A stretch of DNA of 64,000 nt from an uncultured Prevotellaceae bacterium (GTDB taxonomy: Bacteria; Bacteroidota; Bacteroidia; Bacteroidales; Bacteroidaceae), in contig ONAG01000001.1 in the NCBI GenBank assembly GCA_900315745.1, positions 1 through 64,000 on the forward strand, written 5' to 3'. The position numbers and the translations under genes were made by a program. The number at the start of each line of letters is the position of its first letter. The first letter of the stretch is position 1. The notes under the pieces were generated by a model that did no database searches, was not told the origin of the DNA, and saw only the letters and a list, made by a program, of their open reading frames with translations. Of this stretch, positions 8,979 through 17,536 are shown one piece after another.

Positions 8979-8986
8979 TAATTTTG
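8979..8986 (+). promoter_or_regulatory. -7 box upstream of the GtrA-family gene
   Basis: TAATTTTG matches TAnnTTTG and lies 60 nt before the ATG at 9047. TTG trinucleotides occur nearby but not at 19-20 nt spacing. Confidence 0.45.
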
Positions 8987-9046
8987 CACGATTATATTTT
9001 GATTTGAGTTTTTTCTTATTAATGTACCAATAATTATCTTGCCGCC

Positions 9047-9454
9047 ATGCTAATAAAATGGGATTCCACAATGTTGAGGTTTGTGCTCGTGGGGATAGTC
9101 AATACTATCTTCGGCATGACAATCATGTTTGTGCTATACAATGTTTTTGGAGTTAGCTATTGGTGGTCTTCGGCAGCCAACTATTTTTTTGGAAGCATCT
9201 TGAGTTTTGTGCTAAACAAGAGTTTTACTTTCCAGCACCACGGAGATTGGAAACGTTCTGCCTTGCGTTTTACGCTTCATATTTTGGTTTGCTATCTGTT
9301 GGCATACGGATTGGCAAAGCCATTGGCTTTATGGTTGTTATCCGGACATTCCAAAAGTTTCCAGGAGAATGTGGCAATGATGGTGGGTGCTGTTCTTTTT
9401 GTAGTGCTTAATTATTTGGGACAGCGCTTCTTCGCATTCAGGAAAAGAAAATAA
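9047..9454 (+). CDS. GtrA family membrane protein
   Basis: A 135-residue integral membrane protein with four predicted membrane segments (about residues 10-30, 37-55, 68-88 and 105-125). LRFVLVGIVNTIFGMTIMFVL at the N-terminus and NYFFGSILSFVLNKSFTF in the middle are the GtrA signature. Members help move or modify undecaprenyl-linked sugars for surface polysaccharides; the substrate here is unknown. Its divergent neighbour is a nucleotide-sugar epimerase, which suggests a shared role in glycan assembly, but this is inference from position only. Confidence 0.85.
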   Translation: MLIKWDSTMLRFVLVGIVNTIFGMTIMFVLYNVFGVSYWWSSAANYFFGSILSFVLNKSFTFQHHGDWKRSALRFTLHILVCYLLAYGLAKPLALWLLSGHSKSFQENVAMMVGAVLFVVLNYLGQRFFAFRKRK

Positions 9455-9493
9455 AACAAATGAATTCACTTTATGTGAAACCTCGTCCAATTG

Positions 9494-9533
9494 TCAAGGG
9501 GGTGTGCTTCATACAACAAGCACACCCCCTTGA
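9494..9533. terminator. Bidirectional terminator hairpin between gtrA and mscL
   Basis: A perfect 16-bp stem (9494-9509 with 9518-9533) and 8-nt loop containing GGGGGTGTGC and its complement sits between two convergent genes. There is no clear T-run. Confidence 0.75.
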
Positions 9534-9591
9534 TGGTTGTATCGTCAGTTTCCTAAAGCAATCAAGTGAAATGGAAACTGAATTGTACATG

Positions 9592-9999
9592 TTATTTCTT
9601 CTTCAGCAGGTCACGAATCTCGGTGAGGAGTTCTTCCTGTGTAGGTCCGGCTGGAGCAGCTGGCTCTTCCTTCTTTGGCATGATCTTGTTCATAGCCTTG
9701 ACCATCAAGAAGATACAGAAAGCAATGATGAGGAAGTCGATGATGTTTTGAATGAATGCGCCATATTTCAGAACGGCTCCTGCAACAGGCTCTCCACCAT
9801 CCACAGCGGGCAACATCACCTTGTATTCCAGGCCGGAGAGGTCAACACCACCTGTAAGCATACCGATAAATGGCATGAGAACGTCATCTACCAAAGATGT
9901 GACAATCTTACCGAACGCGCCACCGATGATCACACCGACAGCCATGTCCATCACGTTGCCCTTCATGGCAAATTCTTTGAATTCTTTAATAAATCCCAT
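9592..9999 (-). CDS. mscL: Large-conductance mechanosensitive channel
   Basis: A 135-residue MscL, the pentameric inner-membrane safety valve that opens on hypo-osmotic shock. The N-terminal amphipathic helix [19 protein letters not shown] leads into pore helix TM1 ([22 protein letters not shown]). TM2 is near residues 80-105 ([18 protein letters not shown]). The cytoplasmic C-terminal helix has [22 protein letters not shown]. Length is typical. No TAnnTTTG box is seen immediately upstream. It converges on the GtrA gene, separated by the hairpin at 9494-9533. Confidence 0.96.
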   Translation of the reverse strand: MGFIKEFKEFAMKGNVMDMAVGVIIGGAFGKIVTSLVDDVLMPFIGMLTGGVDLSGLEYKVMLPAVDGGEPVAGAVLKYGAFIQNIIDFLIIAFCIFLMVKAMNKIMPKKEEPAAPAGPTQEELLTEIRDLLKKK

Positions 10000-10334
10000 A
10001 ATGTTGATATTTTTAATGAATTAATAATGTGAAACATTCGTATTATATAGACTTGATAACCAAAGTCATCCTTATTTTGTCATGTTCATTTTGCAATCTC
10101 ACATTTCTAATCTCAAAAACTACATTTTTTAAGTTTCCAATCGTCGATTTTTATTTTATTAATACTATATCGTGATGCAAAATTAGAAAAAAAATTGTAA
10201 CTTTGCACGCAAATAAGAAAAAAAATGCACCTGTAAGTAAAATTTTTGAATGTTTCAACTTTTTTCATCAAGGTGATTATAGGAATTAAAAGATTTCAAG
10301 TGATATTTCCAACCTTTATTAATAAATTACAAAA
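10000..10334. other. Divergent intergenic region between mscL and gap
   Basis: 335 AT-rich bases between two divergent start codons. The only clear signal is a -7 box for gap at 10198-10205, which leaves a leader of about 125 nt before gap. I see no reading frame and no strong hairpin; short complementary stretches (CACCT near 10226 and AGGTG near 10270) are too weak to call a riboswitch. Confidence 0.6.
10198..10205 (+). promoter_or_regulatory. -7 box of gap
   Basis: TAACTTTG matches TAnnTTTG. The predicted start site near 10209 gives a 125-nt leader. No -33 TTTG is present at the expected spacing. Confidence 0.5.
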
Positions 10335-11402
10335 ATGATTAAAATTGCTATTAACGGTTTCGGTCGTATCGGCCGTCTCGCATTCCGCCAAATGTTTGAG
10401 GCTGATGGTTATGAAGTAGTCGCTATCAACGACTTGACAAGCCCTAAAATGCTTGCTCACTTGCTGAAGTATGACACCGCTCAGGGTGGTTTCGCTGGCA
10501 AGTTTGGAGAAGGCAAGCACACTGTGTCTTTCAAAGACGCTGAAGTGGCTGAAGATGGCAAGACCGTAACTGCTCCTGGTTCAATCACCGTGGATGGTAA
10601 AGAAATCACCATCTATGCAAAGCCAAATGCTGCTGAGCTTCCTTGGGGTGAACTTGGTGTTGACGTAGTGCTCGAGTGCACAGGATTCTATACTTCAAAG
10701 GCTAAGGCTTCTGCTCATATCGAGGCTGGTGCCAAGAAGGTGGTTATCTCTGCTCCTGCTGGAAAAGACCTTCCAACCATCGTTTACAACGTGAACCACA
10801 AGACCCTTACTCCAGAAGACACAGTGATCTCTGCTGCTTCCTGCACAACAAACTGCTTGGCTCCTATGGCTGCAGCTCTGAATGCTTATGCTCCTATCGT
10901 ATCGGGTATCATGTCAACAATTCACGCTTACACTGGCGACCAGATGATTCTCGATGGCCCACAGCGCAAGGGTGACCTCCGTCGTTCACGCGCCGGTGCT
11001 CAGAACATCGTTCCTAACTCAACAGGTGCTGCAAAGGCTATTGGTCTCGTAATTCCTGAACTCAACGGCAAACTCATCGGTTCTGCTCAGCGCGTTCCTA
11101 CACCAACTGGCTCAACCACAATTCTCATCGCAGTTGTTAAGGGCAAGGATGTTACCATCGAGGGCATCAATGCTGCTATGAAGGCTGCCGCCAATGAGTC
11201 TTATGGCTACAACGAGGACCAAATCGTTTCTTCCGACATCATCGGTATGAAGTTTGGCTCACTCTTCGATGCTACACAGACAATGGTATCTAAGATTGAC
11301 GACGACACTTATCAGGTACAAGTTGTTTCTTGGTATGACAATGAGAATTCTTACACTTCTCAGATGGTTCGTACTATCAAGTATCTTGCTGAACTCAAAT
11401 AA
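10335..11402 (+). CDS. gap: Glyceraldehyde-3-phosphate dehydrogenase, type I
   Basis: A 355-residue glycolytic enzyme that oxidises glyceraldehyde 3-phosphate to 1,3-bisphosphoglycerate with NAD. The Rossmann motif INGFGRIGR is at residues 5-13. The active-site [10 protein letters not shown] is near residue 168, followed by HAYTGDQ, and [11 protein letters not shown] lies near the C-terminus. It is some 20 residues longer than most bacterial type I enzymes, the extra length lying before the catalytic Cys around the acidic GKTVTAPG segment. Codon use looks strongly biased (many GCT and GTT codons), as expected for a highly expressed gene. It has its own promoter and a strong terminator at 11428-11459. 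Confidence 0.97.
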   Translation: MIKIAINGFGRIGRLAFRQMFEADGYEVVAINDLTSPKMLAHLLKYDTAQGGFAGKFGEGKHTVSFKDAEVAEDGKTVTAPGSITVDGKEITIYAKPNAAELPWGELGVDVVLECTGFYTSKAKASAHIEAGAKKVVISAPAGKDLPTIVYNVNHKTLTPEDTVISAASCTTNCLAPMAAALNAYAPIVSGIMSTIHAYTGDQMILDGPQRKGDLRRSRAGAQNIVPNSTGAAKAIGLVIPELNGKLIGSAQRVPTPTGSTTILIAVVKGKDVTIEGINAAMKAAANESYGYNEDQIVSSDIIGMKFGSLFDATQTMVSKIDDDTYQVQVVSWYDNENSYTSQMVRTIKYLAELK

Positions 11403-11427
11403 AACAATTTTAGTTTCAATAATAATT

Positions 11428-11459
11428 AGCCGCTCGGTATTGCCGAACGGCTTTTTTTT
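11428..11459 (+). terminator. Intrinsic terminator of gap
   Basis: A hairpin AGCCG-TCGG paired with CCGA-CGGCT, with one mismatch and a 5-nt loop, is followed directly by eight T residues (11452-11459). This is a textbook rho-independent terminator. Confidence 0.92.
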
Positions 11460-11469
11460 GCTATTTTTG
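11440..11469 (+). promoter_or_regulatory. Candidate miaA promoter overlapping the gap terminator
   Basis: TTG at 11440-11442, a 19-nt spacer and TATTTTTG at 11462-11469 fit the consensus with a short -33 element. The -33 element lies in the loop of the gap terminator. Confidence 0.5.
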
Positions 11470-11548
11470 TAGCCGTTAAGCAGGTGGGCGATAATTCCAT
11501 GCCTCACTTCACTCTTGAAATGTGTCTATTTTTATTGTATGCCTGACT

Positions 11549-12481
11549 ATGGGTAAGATGATAGCAATTCTCGGTCCTACCGCCAGTGGAAAAACCAAGT
11601 TGGCAGCAGCCCTTGCAGCAGATATTGGGGCTGAAATCATCAGTGCTGACAGCAGGCAGGTATATAGACGGATGGACATAGGAACAGGAAAAGACCTGGA
11701 AGACTATGTCGTGAATGGCAAAACAATACCATGCCATCTCGTTGACATCTGCGAACCTGGCACACGATACAACTTGTTTGAGTATCAGAGGGATTTCCTC
11801 GAAGCATACGAAGACATCACTCGCAGAGGAGTGAACGTCATACTTTGTGGCGGCACTGGGCTTTATCTTGAATCAGTTCTTGGAGGATATCATCTATCAC
11901 CAGTTCCGCAGAACGACACGTTGAGACAGCAGTTGGCTGACAAGTCGCTTGAAGAACTTACAACCATGCTTGAAGACTTGAAGAGACGTAATGGCAGCAA
12001 CATGCACAACAAGACAGATGTGGATACGGCACAAAGAGCCATAAGGGCGATAGAAATAGAACAATACAACCTGAACAATCCTGTGCCAGACAGAGTGTTT
12101 CCACAAATCGATTCCTTCATAATAGGGGTGGACATACCAAGGGAGGAAAGAAGGCGACGGATTTCCGCAAGATTGGAAGAGAGGATGAATCATGGCATGG
12201 TGGAAGAGGTGAAGTCACTTCTTGATAGTGGGATACCTCCAGAAAATCTATTATACTATGGTTTGGAATACAAGTTCGTGACCGAGTATGTCATGGGGCT
12301 GAAAAGTCGTGAGGAAATGTTGCGACAATTGGAAATAGCCATACATCAGTTTGCCAAAAGACAAATGACATGGTTCAGGGGCATGGAGAGAAAAGGGTTT
12401 GTCATTCATTGGGTGGATGCATTGAAACCCATGAATGAAAAAATCCATATCATAAAGGAAATGATTGAAAAAGATATTTAG
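11549..12481 (+). CDS. miaA: tRNA dimethylallyltransferase
   Basis: A 310-residue MiaA, which adds a dimethylallyl group to adenosine 37 of tRNAs reading UNN codons. The P-loop GPTASGKTKLA is at about residues 9-19, followed by ISADSRQVYRRMDIGTGK, which binds the substrates, and CGGTGLYLESVL near residue 94. RQMTWFRG near the C-terminus is the family's tRNA-contact motif. An upstream in-frame ATG exists at 11522; I prefer the ATG at 11549 because homologues start a few residues before the P-loop. The YegS-like gene follows 17 nt later. Confidence 0.9.
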   Translation: MGKMIAILGPTASGKTKLAAALAADIGAEIISADSRQVYRRMDIGTGKDLEDYVVNGKTIPCHLVDICEPGTRYNLFEYQRDFLEAYEDITRRGVNVILCGGTGLYLESVLGGYHLSPVPQNDTLRQQLADKSLEELTTMLEDLKRRNGSNMHNKTDVDTAQRAIRAIEIEQYNLNNPVPDRVFPQIDSFIIGVDIPREERRRRISARLEERMNHGMVEEVKSLLDSGIPPENLLYYGLEYKFVTEYVMGLKSREEMLRQLEIAIHQFAKRQMTWFRGMERKGFVIHWVDALKPMNEKIHIIKEMIEKDI

Positions 12482-12498
12482 AACTCATCTGATATATT

Positions 12499-13434
12499 AT
12501 GCCATCAGACAACAGCAACAAGTGGGGTATAGTTTTTTGCCCGAAAAGTGGTGCTTTCAGACCAAATTCCAAATGGGAAAAAGTGGAGAAATGTCTGAAA
12601 GACAAAGGGGTCGATTATGACTTCGTACAGAGCGAGAATTCCAGTAGTGTTGACCGGTTGGTCAAAATGATGATCAACAATGGATACAAAACGCTGGTTG
12701 TAGTGGGAGGTGACTCCGCTCTCAACGATGCCATCAATTGTCTCATGCAAGTTCCTAAAGAAGTTAGGGAAACCATCTCGTTGGGGGTAATACCCAATGG
12801 ACTGATGAACGACTTCACGCATTTCTGGGACATACAGGATAATGAGTTGGAACGGTGCGTTGACATCATCATGAAGAAAAGAGTGAGAAAAGTGGATTTG
12901 GGTTGTATTCGCTATACAAACGAAAAGAACGAGCGATGCCACAGATATTTCCTCAATTGCCTCTGTATTGGTCTGGTGGCTTCGGTCATAAGGCAACGAA
13001 GGCGCTCAAGTGGTGCTTTTGGATGGCGTAAGCTCGCCTTCATACCATCATCTCTGTTGATGATTTTCCAGCGCCTTGAATATAAAATGCGCTTGAGAAT
13101 AGATACTGAGGTCATCGACAGGAAGGTGATGACTGTATGTATAGGAAATGCACAAGGTTATGGCTTCACCCCAAATGCTGTGCCTTACAATGGGTTGCTC
13201 GATGTTTCTGTGGTGTATCATCCGGAGGTGGCTCAACTGATAGAAGGATTCTATCTGCTCTATAGTGGCAAGATTCTAAATCATAGAAGTGTGCATCCTT
13301 ATCGTACAAGGGAGATTCTTGTTGACAAGGCCGAGAGGGCTCTTGTCGGTATCGACGGGCGTATCATGAATACACCTGTGGGACCGTTCCGTGTCAGCGT
13401 GGAACAAGAGGTGCTTAATTTCATAATTCCATAA
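12499..13434 (+). CDS. Diacylglycerol/lipid kinase-like protein (YegS family)
   Basis: A 311-residue protein with the DAGK catalytic fold followed by the NAD-kinase-like C-terminal domain seen in YegS, BmrU and sphingosine kinases. The nucleotide loop VVVGGDSALNDAIN near residue 70 replaces the usual GGDGTxNE, and GVIPNGLMNDFTHFW near residue 96 replaces IPxGTGNDFAR. The C-terminal part has GNAQGYGFTPNAVPYNGLLDV, which fits the family well. Family members phosphorylate lipids with ATP. The altered first motif leaves activity and substrate open. It is 17 nt after miaA and probably co-transcribed with it. Confidence 0.72.
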   Translation: MPSDNSNKWGIVFCPKSGAFRPNSKWEKVEKCLKDKGVDYDFVQSENSSSVDRLVKMMINNGYKTLVVVGGDSALNDAINCLMQVPKEVRETISLGVIPNGLMNDFTHFWDIQDNELERCVDIIMKKRVRKVDLGCIRYTNEKNERCHRYFLNCLCIGLVASVIRQRRRSSGAFGWRKLAFIPSSLLMIFQRLEYKMRLRIDTEVIDRKVMTVCIGNAQGYGFTPNAVPYNGLLDVSVVYHPEVAQLIEGFYLLYSGKILNHRSVHPYRTREILVDKAERALVGIDGRIMNTPVGPFRVSVEQEVLNFIIP

Positions 13435-13502
13435 CTACAATCAGCTGTTGGTGTCCATGTCAGGAACATGAATGGATATCGTTCTTGTGACATGACAAAC
13501 AA

Positions 13503-13536
13503 AAGCTCCCCATTCAAATGCTTGAGTGGGGAGCTT
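13503..13536. terminator. Bidirectional terminator between the lipid kinase and acyl-CoA dehydrogenase genes
   Basis: A 15-bp stem (arms 13503-13517 and 13522-13536, 4-nt loop, one G-T pair) with A-rich 5' flank lies between two convergent genes. The A-run at 13500-13504 becomes a T-run for the minus-strand transcript. Confidence 0.82.
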
Positions 13537-13560
13537 GTTGTAGTTAACCGATGTATAAGG

Positions 13561-15270
13561 CTATGCGCGATATGACTCCAAATCTTCAGCTTTGAAATTC
13601 TTGATGAAATGGTAGTGGCCACAGCACTCAGCTTCGGCATGGCGCACATATACTTGGGCACTTTTGGCGAAGAGTTCAGGAGCGCGTGTCGCATCGTCGA
13701 TTATCAATAGCGACATGATGATGTCGGCGGTCATCTCATAAAGACGACGAGCTACAAAGTCTGTCTTTTCTTGATTGTTTTCTGCCTTGATTTCGCCAAG
13801 CACTTCCTCATATTGTGGAACAAGGGCGGCAACACGGTCCTTCAATGGCTTCATCTCGTCTGAAACTTCTCCTTCAAGCATCTCCTTGATGATGGAAAGG
13901 TATGTTCCGTTGGTGATGTAACGTTGTGCTGCAACCACTTGCAATTGGGTGGTACCTTCATAAATGGAGAAGATGCGGGCATCACGATATAGGCGCTGGC
14001 TCTTGTATTCCATGATGAAGCCAGAACCACCATGAATAGAAATGGCATCGTATGCGTTTTGGTTGGCATATTCAGAGTTCATGCCCTTTGCCAATGGTGT
14101 GAAGGCGTCAGCTAAACGAGTGTACTTCTTGAGTTCCTGCCTCTCTTCTGCTGTGAGTTGCTTCGTCTCACGTTGAATGTCTTCCAATGCTTTGTATATG
14201 TCCACATAGCGAGCTGTCTGATAGAGCAGCGAACGACCAGCATCAAGTTTTGCTTTCATTCGTGAAAGCATGTCATAGACTGCTGGGAAGCCAATGATTT
14301 TTTGTCCGAATTGTGCTCTCTCTTTGGCATATTTCAGACCTTCATTGTATGCCTCTTGCTCCACGCCGACGCTTTGTGCGGCGATGCCCAAACGCGCTCC
14401 ATTCATCAGTGCCATCACATATTTGATGAGGCCCAAGCGAGTGCTGCCGCAAAGTTCGGCTTTTGCATTCTTGTATGTCAATTCGCATGTTGGAGAACCA
14501 TGAATGCCGAGCTTGTGCTCGATATGGCGAACATCTACTCCACCATTGCGTTTGTCGTAGATGAACATCGACAAGCCACGACCATCGCGCGTGCCTTCTT
14601 CTGAACGGGCAAGCACGAGGTGTATGTCGCTGTCGCCGTTGGTGATGAAACGCTTCACACCATTGAGCCGCCAGCAGTTTTCTTTCTCGTCGAACGTGGC
14701 TTTGAGCATCACACGCTGCAGGTCGCTGCCTGCATCAGGTTCGGTGAGGTCCATCGACATGGTCTCGCCTGCACATACGCGGGGGATGTATTTCTGGCGT
14801 TGCTCCTCAGAGCCAAACTCATACAAAGTGTCGATGCATGACTGGAGACTCCAGATGTTTTGGAAACCAGCATCGGCTGCCGAAATCACCTCGCTCAGCA
14901 TGGAGAAGGTGACGTTGGGCAGATTTAGACCGCCATAACGACGGGGCATGGACACACCATGAAGACCAGCCTTGCGAGTGGCTTCTATGTTTTCAAATGT
15001 CTTGGAGGCGTATATCATGCGCCCATTTTCCAAATGAGGACCTTCGAGGTCCACCGACTCTGAGTTGGGCTCCAAGATGTTGGCTGCCACGTCGCCTGTG
15101 ATGTCGAGGATGCGCTTGTAGTTCTCGATGGCATCCTCGTAGTCGATGGGAGCATCGGGATAAGTTGCTGCATCAGCATAATTGCGCTCCTTCAAATCGA
15201 CGATGCGCTTCATCAATGGATGGTTAAGATGGAAACCAATCTCTGGGTGGTCACTATAATAGTTTGCCAT
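13561..15270 (-). CDS. Acyl-CoA dehydrogenase
   Basis: A 569-residue FAD enzyme that introduces the trans-2 double bond into acyl-CoA and passes electrons to ETF. The N-terminal and middle domains include MSMDLTEPDAGSDL and the FAD-binding RFITNGD near residue 210. The C-terminal domain has RLYRDARIFSIYEGTTQLQ near residue 440, where the family's flavin/substrate contacts lie. A C-terminal extension of about 110 residues makes it longer than the 380-residue core family, as in the long acyl-CoA dehydrogenase group. It ends the operon etfB-etfA-small gene-acd, so the encoded ETF is its likely electron acceptor. Confidence 0.92.
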   Translation of the reverse strand: MANYYSDHPEIGFHLNHPLMKRIVDLKERNYADAATYPDAPIDYEDAIENYKRILDITGDVAANILEPNSESVDLEGPHLENGRMIYASKTFENIEATRKAGLHGVSMPRRYGGLNLPNVTFSMLSEVISAADAGFQNIWSLQSCIDTLYEFGSEEQRQKYIPRVCAGETMSMDLTEPDAGSDLQRVMLKATFDEKENCWRLNGVKRFITNGDSDIHLVLARSEEGTRDGRGLSMFIYDKRNGGVDVRHIEHKLGIHGSPTCELTYKNAKAELCGSTRLGLIKYVMALMNGARLGIAAQSVGVEQEAYNEGLKYAKERAQFGQKIIGFPAVYDMLSRMKAKLDAGRSLLYQTARYVDIYKALEDIQRETKQLTAEERQELKKYTRLADAFTPLAKGMNSEYANQNAYDAISIHGGSGFIMEYKSQRLYRDARIFSIYEGTTQLQVVAAQRYITNGTYLSIIKEMLEGEVSDEMKPLKDRVAALVPQYEEVLGEIKAENNQEKTDFVARRLYEMTADIIMSLLIIDDATRAPELFAKSAQVYVRHAEAECCGHYHFIKNFKAEDLESYRA

Positions 15271-15276
15271 AAATTC

Positions 15277-15453
15277 TTATTTGTTTTCTAAATTCTTCTT
15301 ATGTATCCTTCCTCCCCATCTTGCTCCAAACATTGCTCCGAATATGGTGGCACATAATGACACCAATGCCTTCAGCTCTGCATTGACTATAAAATAGCTT
15401 ATGACGAGTAGGGCGATGGTGGCAAGGATGAGAAAGATATCCAAGATTTTCAT
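15277..15453 (-). CDS. Small membrane protein, 58 residues
   Basis: A 58-codon frame from ATG at 15453 to TAA at 15277. It sits 2 nt after etfA and 6 nt before the acyl-CoA dehydrogenase ATG, with the tight spacing of a translated operon gene. The protein has a hydrophobic segment at residues 4-23 (LDIFLILATIALLVISYFIV), a second at about 28-45 (LKALVSLCATIFGAMFGA) and a basic tail ARWGGRIHKKNLENK. This suggests a two-helix inner-membrane protein with the tail in the cytoplasm. I do not recognise the family. A role near ETF or the dehydrogenase is inferred from position only. Confidence 0.72.
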   Translation of the reverse strand: MKILDIFLILATIALLVISYFIVNAELKALVSLCATIFGAMFGARWGGRIHKKNLENK

Positions 15454-15455
15454 CT

Positions 15456-16478
15456 TTATTTCGAGTTTTGCTTATAGTATTTGATCAGCTTGGGAACAAC
15501 CTCTTCAACCGTTCCTGTGATGACGTAGTCGGCAATCTTGTTGATAGGAGCGTCGGGGTCATTGTTTACACTGATGATGATACCAGAGTCTTGCATGCCG
15601 GCAATATGCTGGATTTGTCCAGATATGCCGCAAGCTATATACACCTTAGGGTGAACGGTCACACCAGTCTGGCCAATCTGACGGTCGTGGTCGCAGAATC
15701 CAGCGTCAACAGCGGCGCGGCTGGCACCCACCTCGGCGTGAAGCACCTTGGCAAGGTCGAAAAGCAGGTCGAAACCCTCCTTTGATCCCATGCCGTAACC
15801 ACCGGCAACGACGATTTGCGCTCCTTTGAGATTATGCTTGGCTGCTTCCACATGGTGGTCGAGAACCTGTACCACAAAAGCTTCTTCCGAAACATATTTG
15901 CTTACTTCTGGATAGACCACCTCTTTCTTGCATGTTCCATCGTAAATGACTTTTTGCATCACACCAGAACGAACGGTAGCCATTTGTGGACGATGGTCAG
16001 GATTTACAATGGTTGCCACAATGTTGCCGCCAAAAGCAGGACGTATCTGATAGAGCAGATTCTTGTACACCTTGTCGTTCTTCTTGTCTTCGTAGTCGCC
16101 GATTTCAAGTTCTGTACAGTCTGCTGTTAGTCCGCTTGTGAGAGAAGATGAAACCCTTGGACCGAGATCACGGCCAATCACTGTTGCCCCCATGAGGCAT
16201 ATTTGTGGTTTCTCCTCTTTAAATAGGTTTACCAAAATGTCGGTGTGAGGAGCTGATGTGTAGGGGAAGAGACCTTTGCTGTCAAAGACGAACAATTTAT
16301 CTACACCATAAGGCAGGATTTGTTCCTCCACTTTTCCCTTTATGTCAGTGCCTATAACAACAGCTTGAAGCTCTACGCCAAGTTGGTTGGCAAGTTTGCG
16401 GCCCTTGGTCAATAGTTCTTGCGACACTTCTTGAACTTGGGTGCCTTCTATTTCGCAATATACAAATACAGCCTCCAT
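15456..16478 (-). CDS. etfA: Electron transfer flavoprotein, alpha subunit
   Basis: A 340-residue FAD-binding subunit of ETF, which accepts electrons from acyl-CoA dehydrogenases. The N-terminal domain shares the adenine-nucleotide hydrolase-like fold with EtfB. The C-terminal FAD domain carries the signature GYGMGSKEGFDLLFDLAKV, then GASRAAVDAG, and QIGQTGVTVHPKVYIACGISG near residue 270. It starts 1 nt after the etfB stop region, so the subunits are made together, and is followed by the 58-residue membrane protein and the acyl-CoA dehydrogenase. Confidence 0.95.
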   Translation of the reverse strand: MEAVFVYCEIEGTQVQEVSQELLTKGRKLANQLGVELQAVVIGTDIKGKVEEQILPYGVDKLFVFDSKGLFPYTSAPHTDILVNLFKEEKPQICLMGATVIGRDLGPRVSSSLTSGLTADCTELEIGDYEDKKNDKVYKNLLYQIRPAFGGNIVATIVNPDHRPQMATVRSGVMQKVIYDGTCKKEVVYPEVSKYVSEEAFVVQVLDHHVEAAKHNLKGAQIVVAGGYGMGSKEGFDLLFDLAKVLHAEVGASRAAVDAGFCDHDRQIGQTGVTVHPKVYIACGISGQIQHIAGMQDSGIIISVNNDPDAPINKIADYVITGTVEEVVPKLIKYYKQNSK

Positions 16479-17354
16479 TTATCCAATGATTTTCTCGTTC
16501 AACAATTCTTTGATAAGTCCTTCAACATCAGCATCACTGCTGGTGAGCGTCTTGCTCTCCTTGGCTTGGAATACTATGTTTTTCACTGCTTTCACTTTCG
16601 TGGGAGAACCAGCAAGGCCACATTGACTTGCATCGCCATCTACGTCTGCCACCGACCATTGGTTGAGGGTCAGGTAGTCGCGTTCGGCATATAGTTTCGT
16701 CATTCGCTCGTCAAGGTTTTCTGGTCTTTCCATCGGACAAGTGGCGTATTTGTATTTCATCACCAACTTGGCATTGCAAGGCCTGCATGGCGCTGCGCTT
16801 CCATTGACAGTGATTACTACAGGGAGTGGAGCTACTACAGTTTCCACACCACCATCTATGTGACGGCGTATGGTGGCTTTTCCATCTTCTATCTTGAGAA
16901 TCTCCTCTGCGTATGTCACCTGGTTGAGACCAAGTTTCTGCGCTACTTGCGGACCCACTTGTGCGGTGTCGCCGTCGATGGCTTGACGACCACCTATAAC
17001 AATGTCAACATCACCTACCTTCTTGATGGCGGTGGCAAGAGCATAAGAGGTGGCAAGTGTGTCGGCACCTGCAAAGAGACGGTCGGTGAGCAACCAACCT
17101 GTATCGGCACCACGATATAAGCCTTGACGGATGATTTCACCAGCACGTGGAGGACCCATGGTAAGCAGTCCTACGGTGGACCCAGGGTGCTGTTCTTTAA
17201 GACGAAGTGCTTGTTCAAGGGCATTCAGGTCTTCAGGATTGAAGATGGCAGGCAGGGCAGCGCGGTTGACTGTGCCCTCAGCTGTCATTGCATCCTTGCC
17301 CACATTTCTTGTGTCGGGTACTTGCTTTGCAAGTACTACAATTTTCAAACTCAT
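16479..17354 (-). CDS. etfB: Electron transfer flavoprotein, beta subunit
   Basis: A 291-residue partner of EtfA. The N-terminus MSLKIVVLAKQVPDTRNVG and the motif VDIVIGGRQAIDGDTAQVGPQ near residue 115 are EtfB signatures. The Bacteroidetes form is somewhat longer than the 250-residue standard. The C-terminal arm that contacts EtfA follows. It heads the operon etfB-etfA-small gene-acd under a consensus promoter at 17386-17416. Whether the complex bifurcates electrons cannot be judged from the sequence alone. Confidence 0.95.
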   Translation of the reverse strand: MSLKIVVLAKQVPDTRNVGKDAMTAEGTVNRAALPAIFNPEDLNALEQALRLKEQHPGSTVGLLTMGPPRAGEIIRQGLYRGADTGWLLTDRLFAGADTLATSYALATAIKKVGDVDIVIGGRQAIDGDTAQVGPQVAQKLGLNQVTYAEEILKIEDGKATIRRHIDGGVETVVAPLPVVITVNGSAAPCRPCNAKLVMKYKYATCPMERPENLDERMTKLYAERDYLTLNQWSVADVDGDASQCGLAGSPTKVKAVKNIVFQAKESKTLTSSDADVEGLIKELLNEKIIG

Positions 17355-17385
17355 AAAAAATATTGTAAGAGATGTTTTAGAGCGG

Positions 17386-17416
17386 CAAAATTACTCATTT
17401 TTTCTCGGCATACAAA
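17386..17416 (-). promoter_or_regulatory. Consensus promoter of the etf operon
   Basis: On the minus strand TTTG (17416-17413), a 19-nt spacer and TAATTTTG (17393-17386) match both elements of the Bacteroidetes consensus. The leader to the etfB ATG at 17354 is about 28 nt. Confidence 0.82.
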
Positions 17417-17496
17417 GAAAATAAGTGTAAAACTCCACTTTTGATTTCCATTTTGCACAACTCTCCCTTTTTCATTGATTATTTCAACCCCTTTAT

Positions 17497-17527
17497 TTTG
17501 GAGGTTGCAAAGAAAGTTGTAAATTTG
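17497..17527 (+). promoter_or_regulatory. Consensus promoter of dnaG
   Basis: TTTG (17497-17500), a 19-nt spacer and TAAATTTG (17520-17527) match both consensus elements. Transcription should start near 17531, only about 6 nt before the dnaG ATG at 17537. Confidence 0.82.
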
Positions 17528-17536
17528 TATGTTGGA

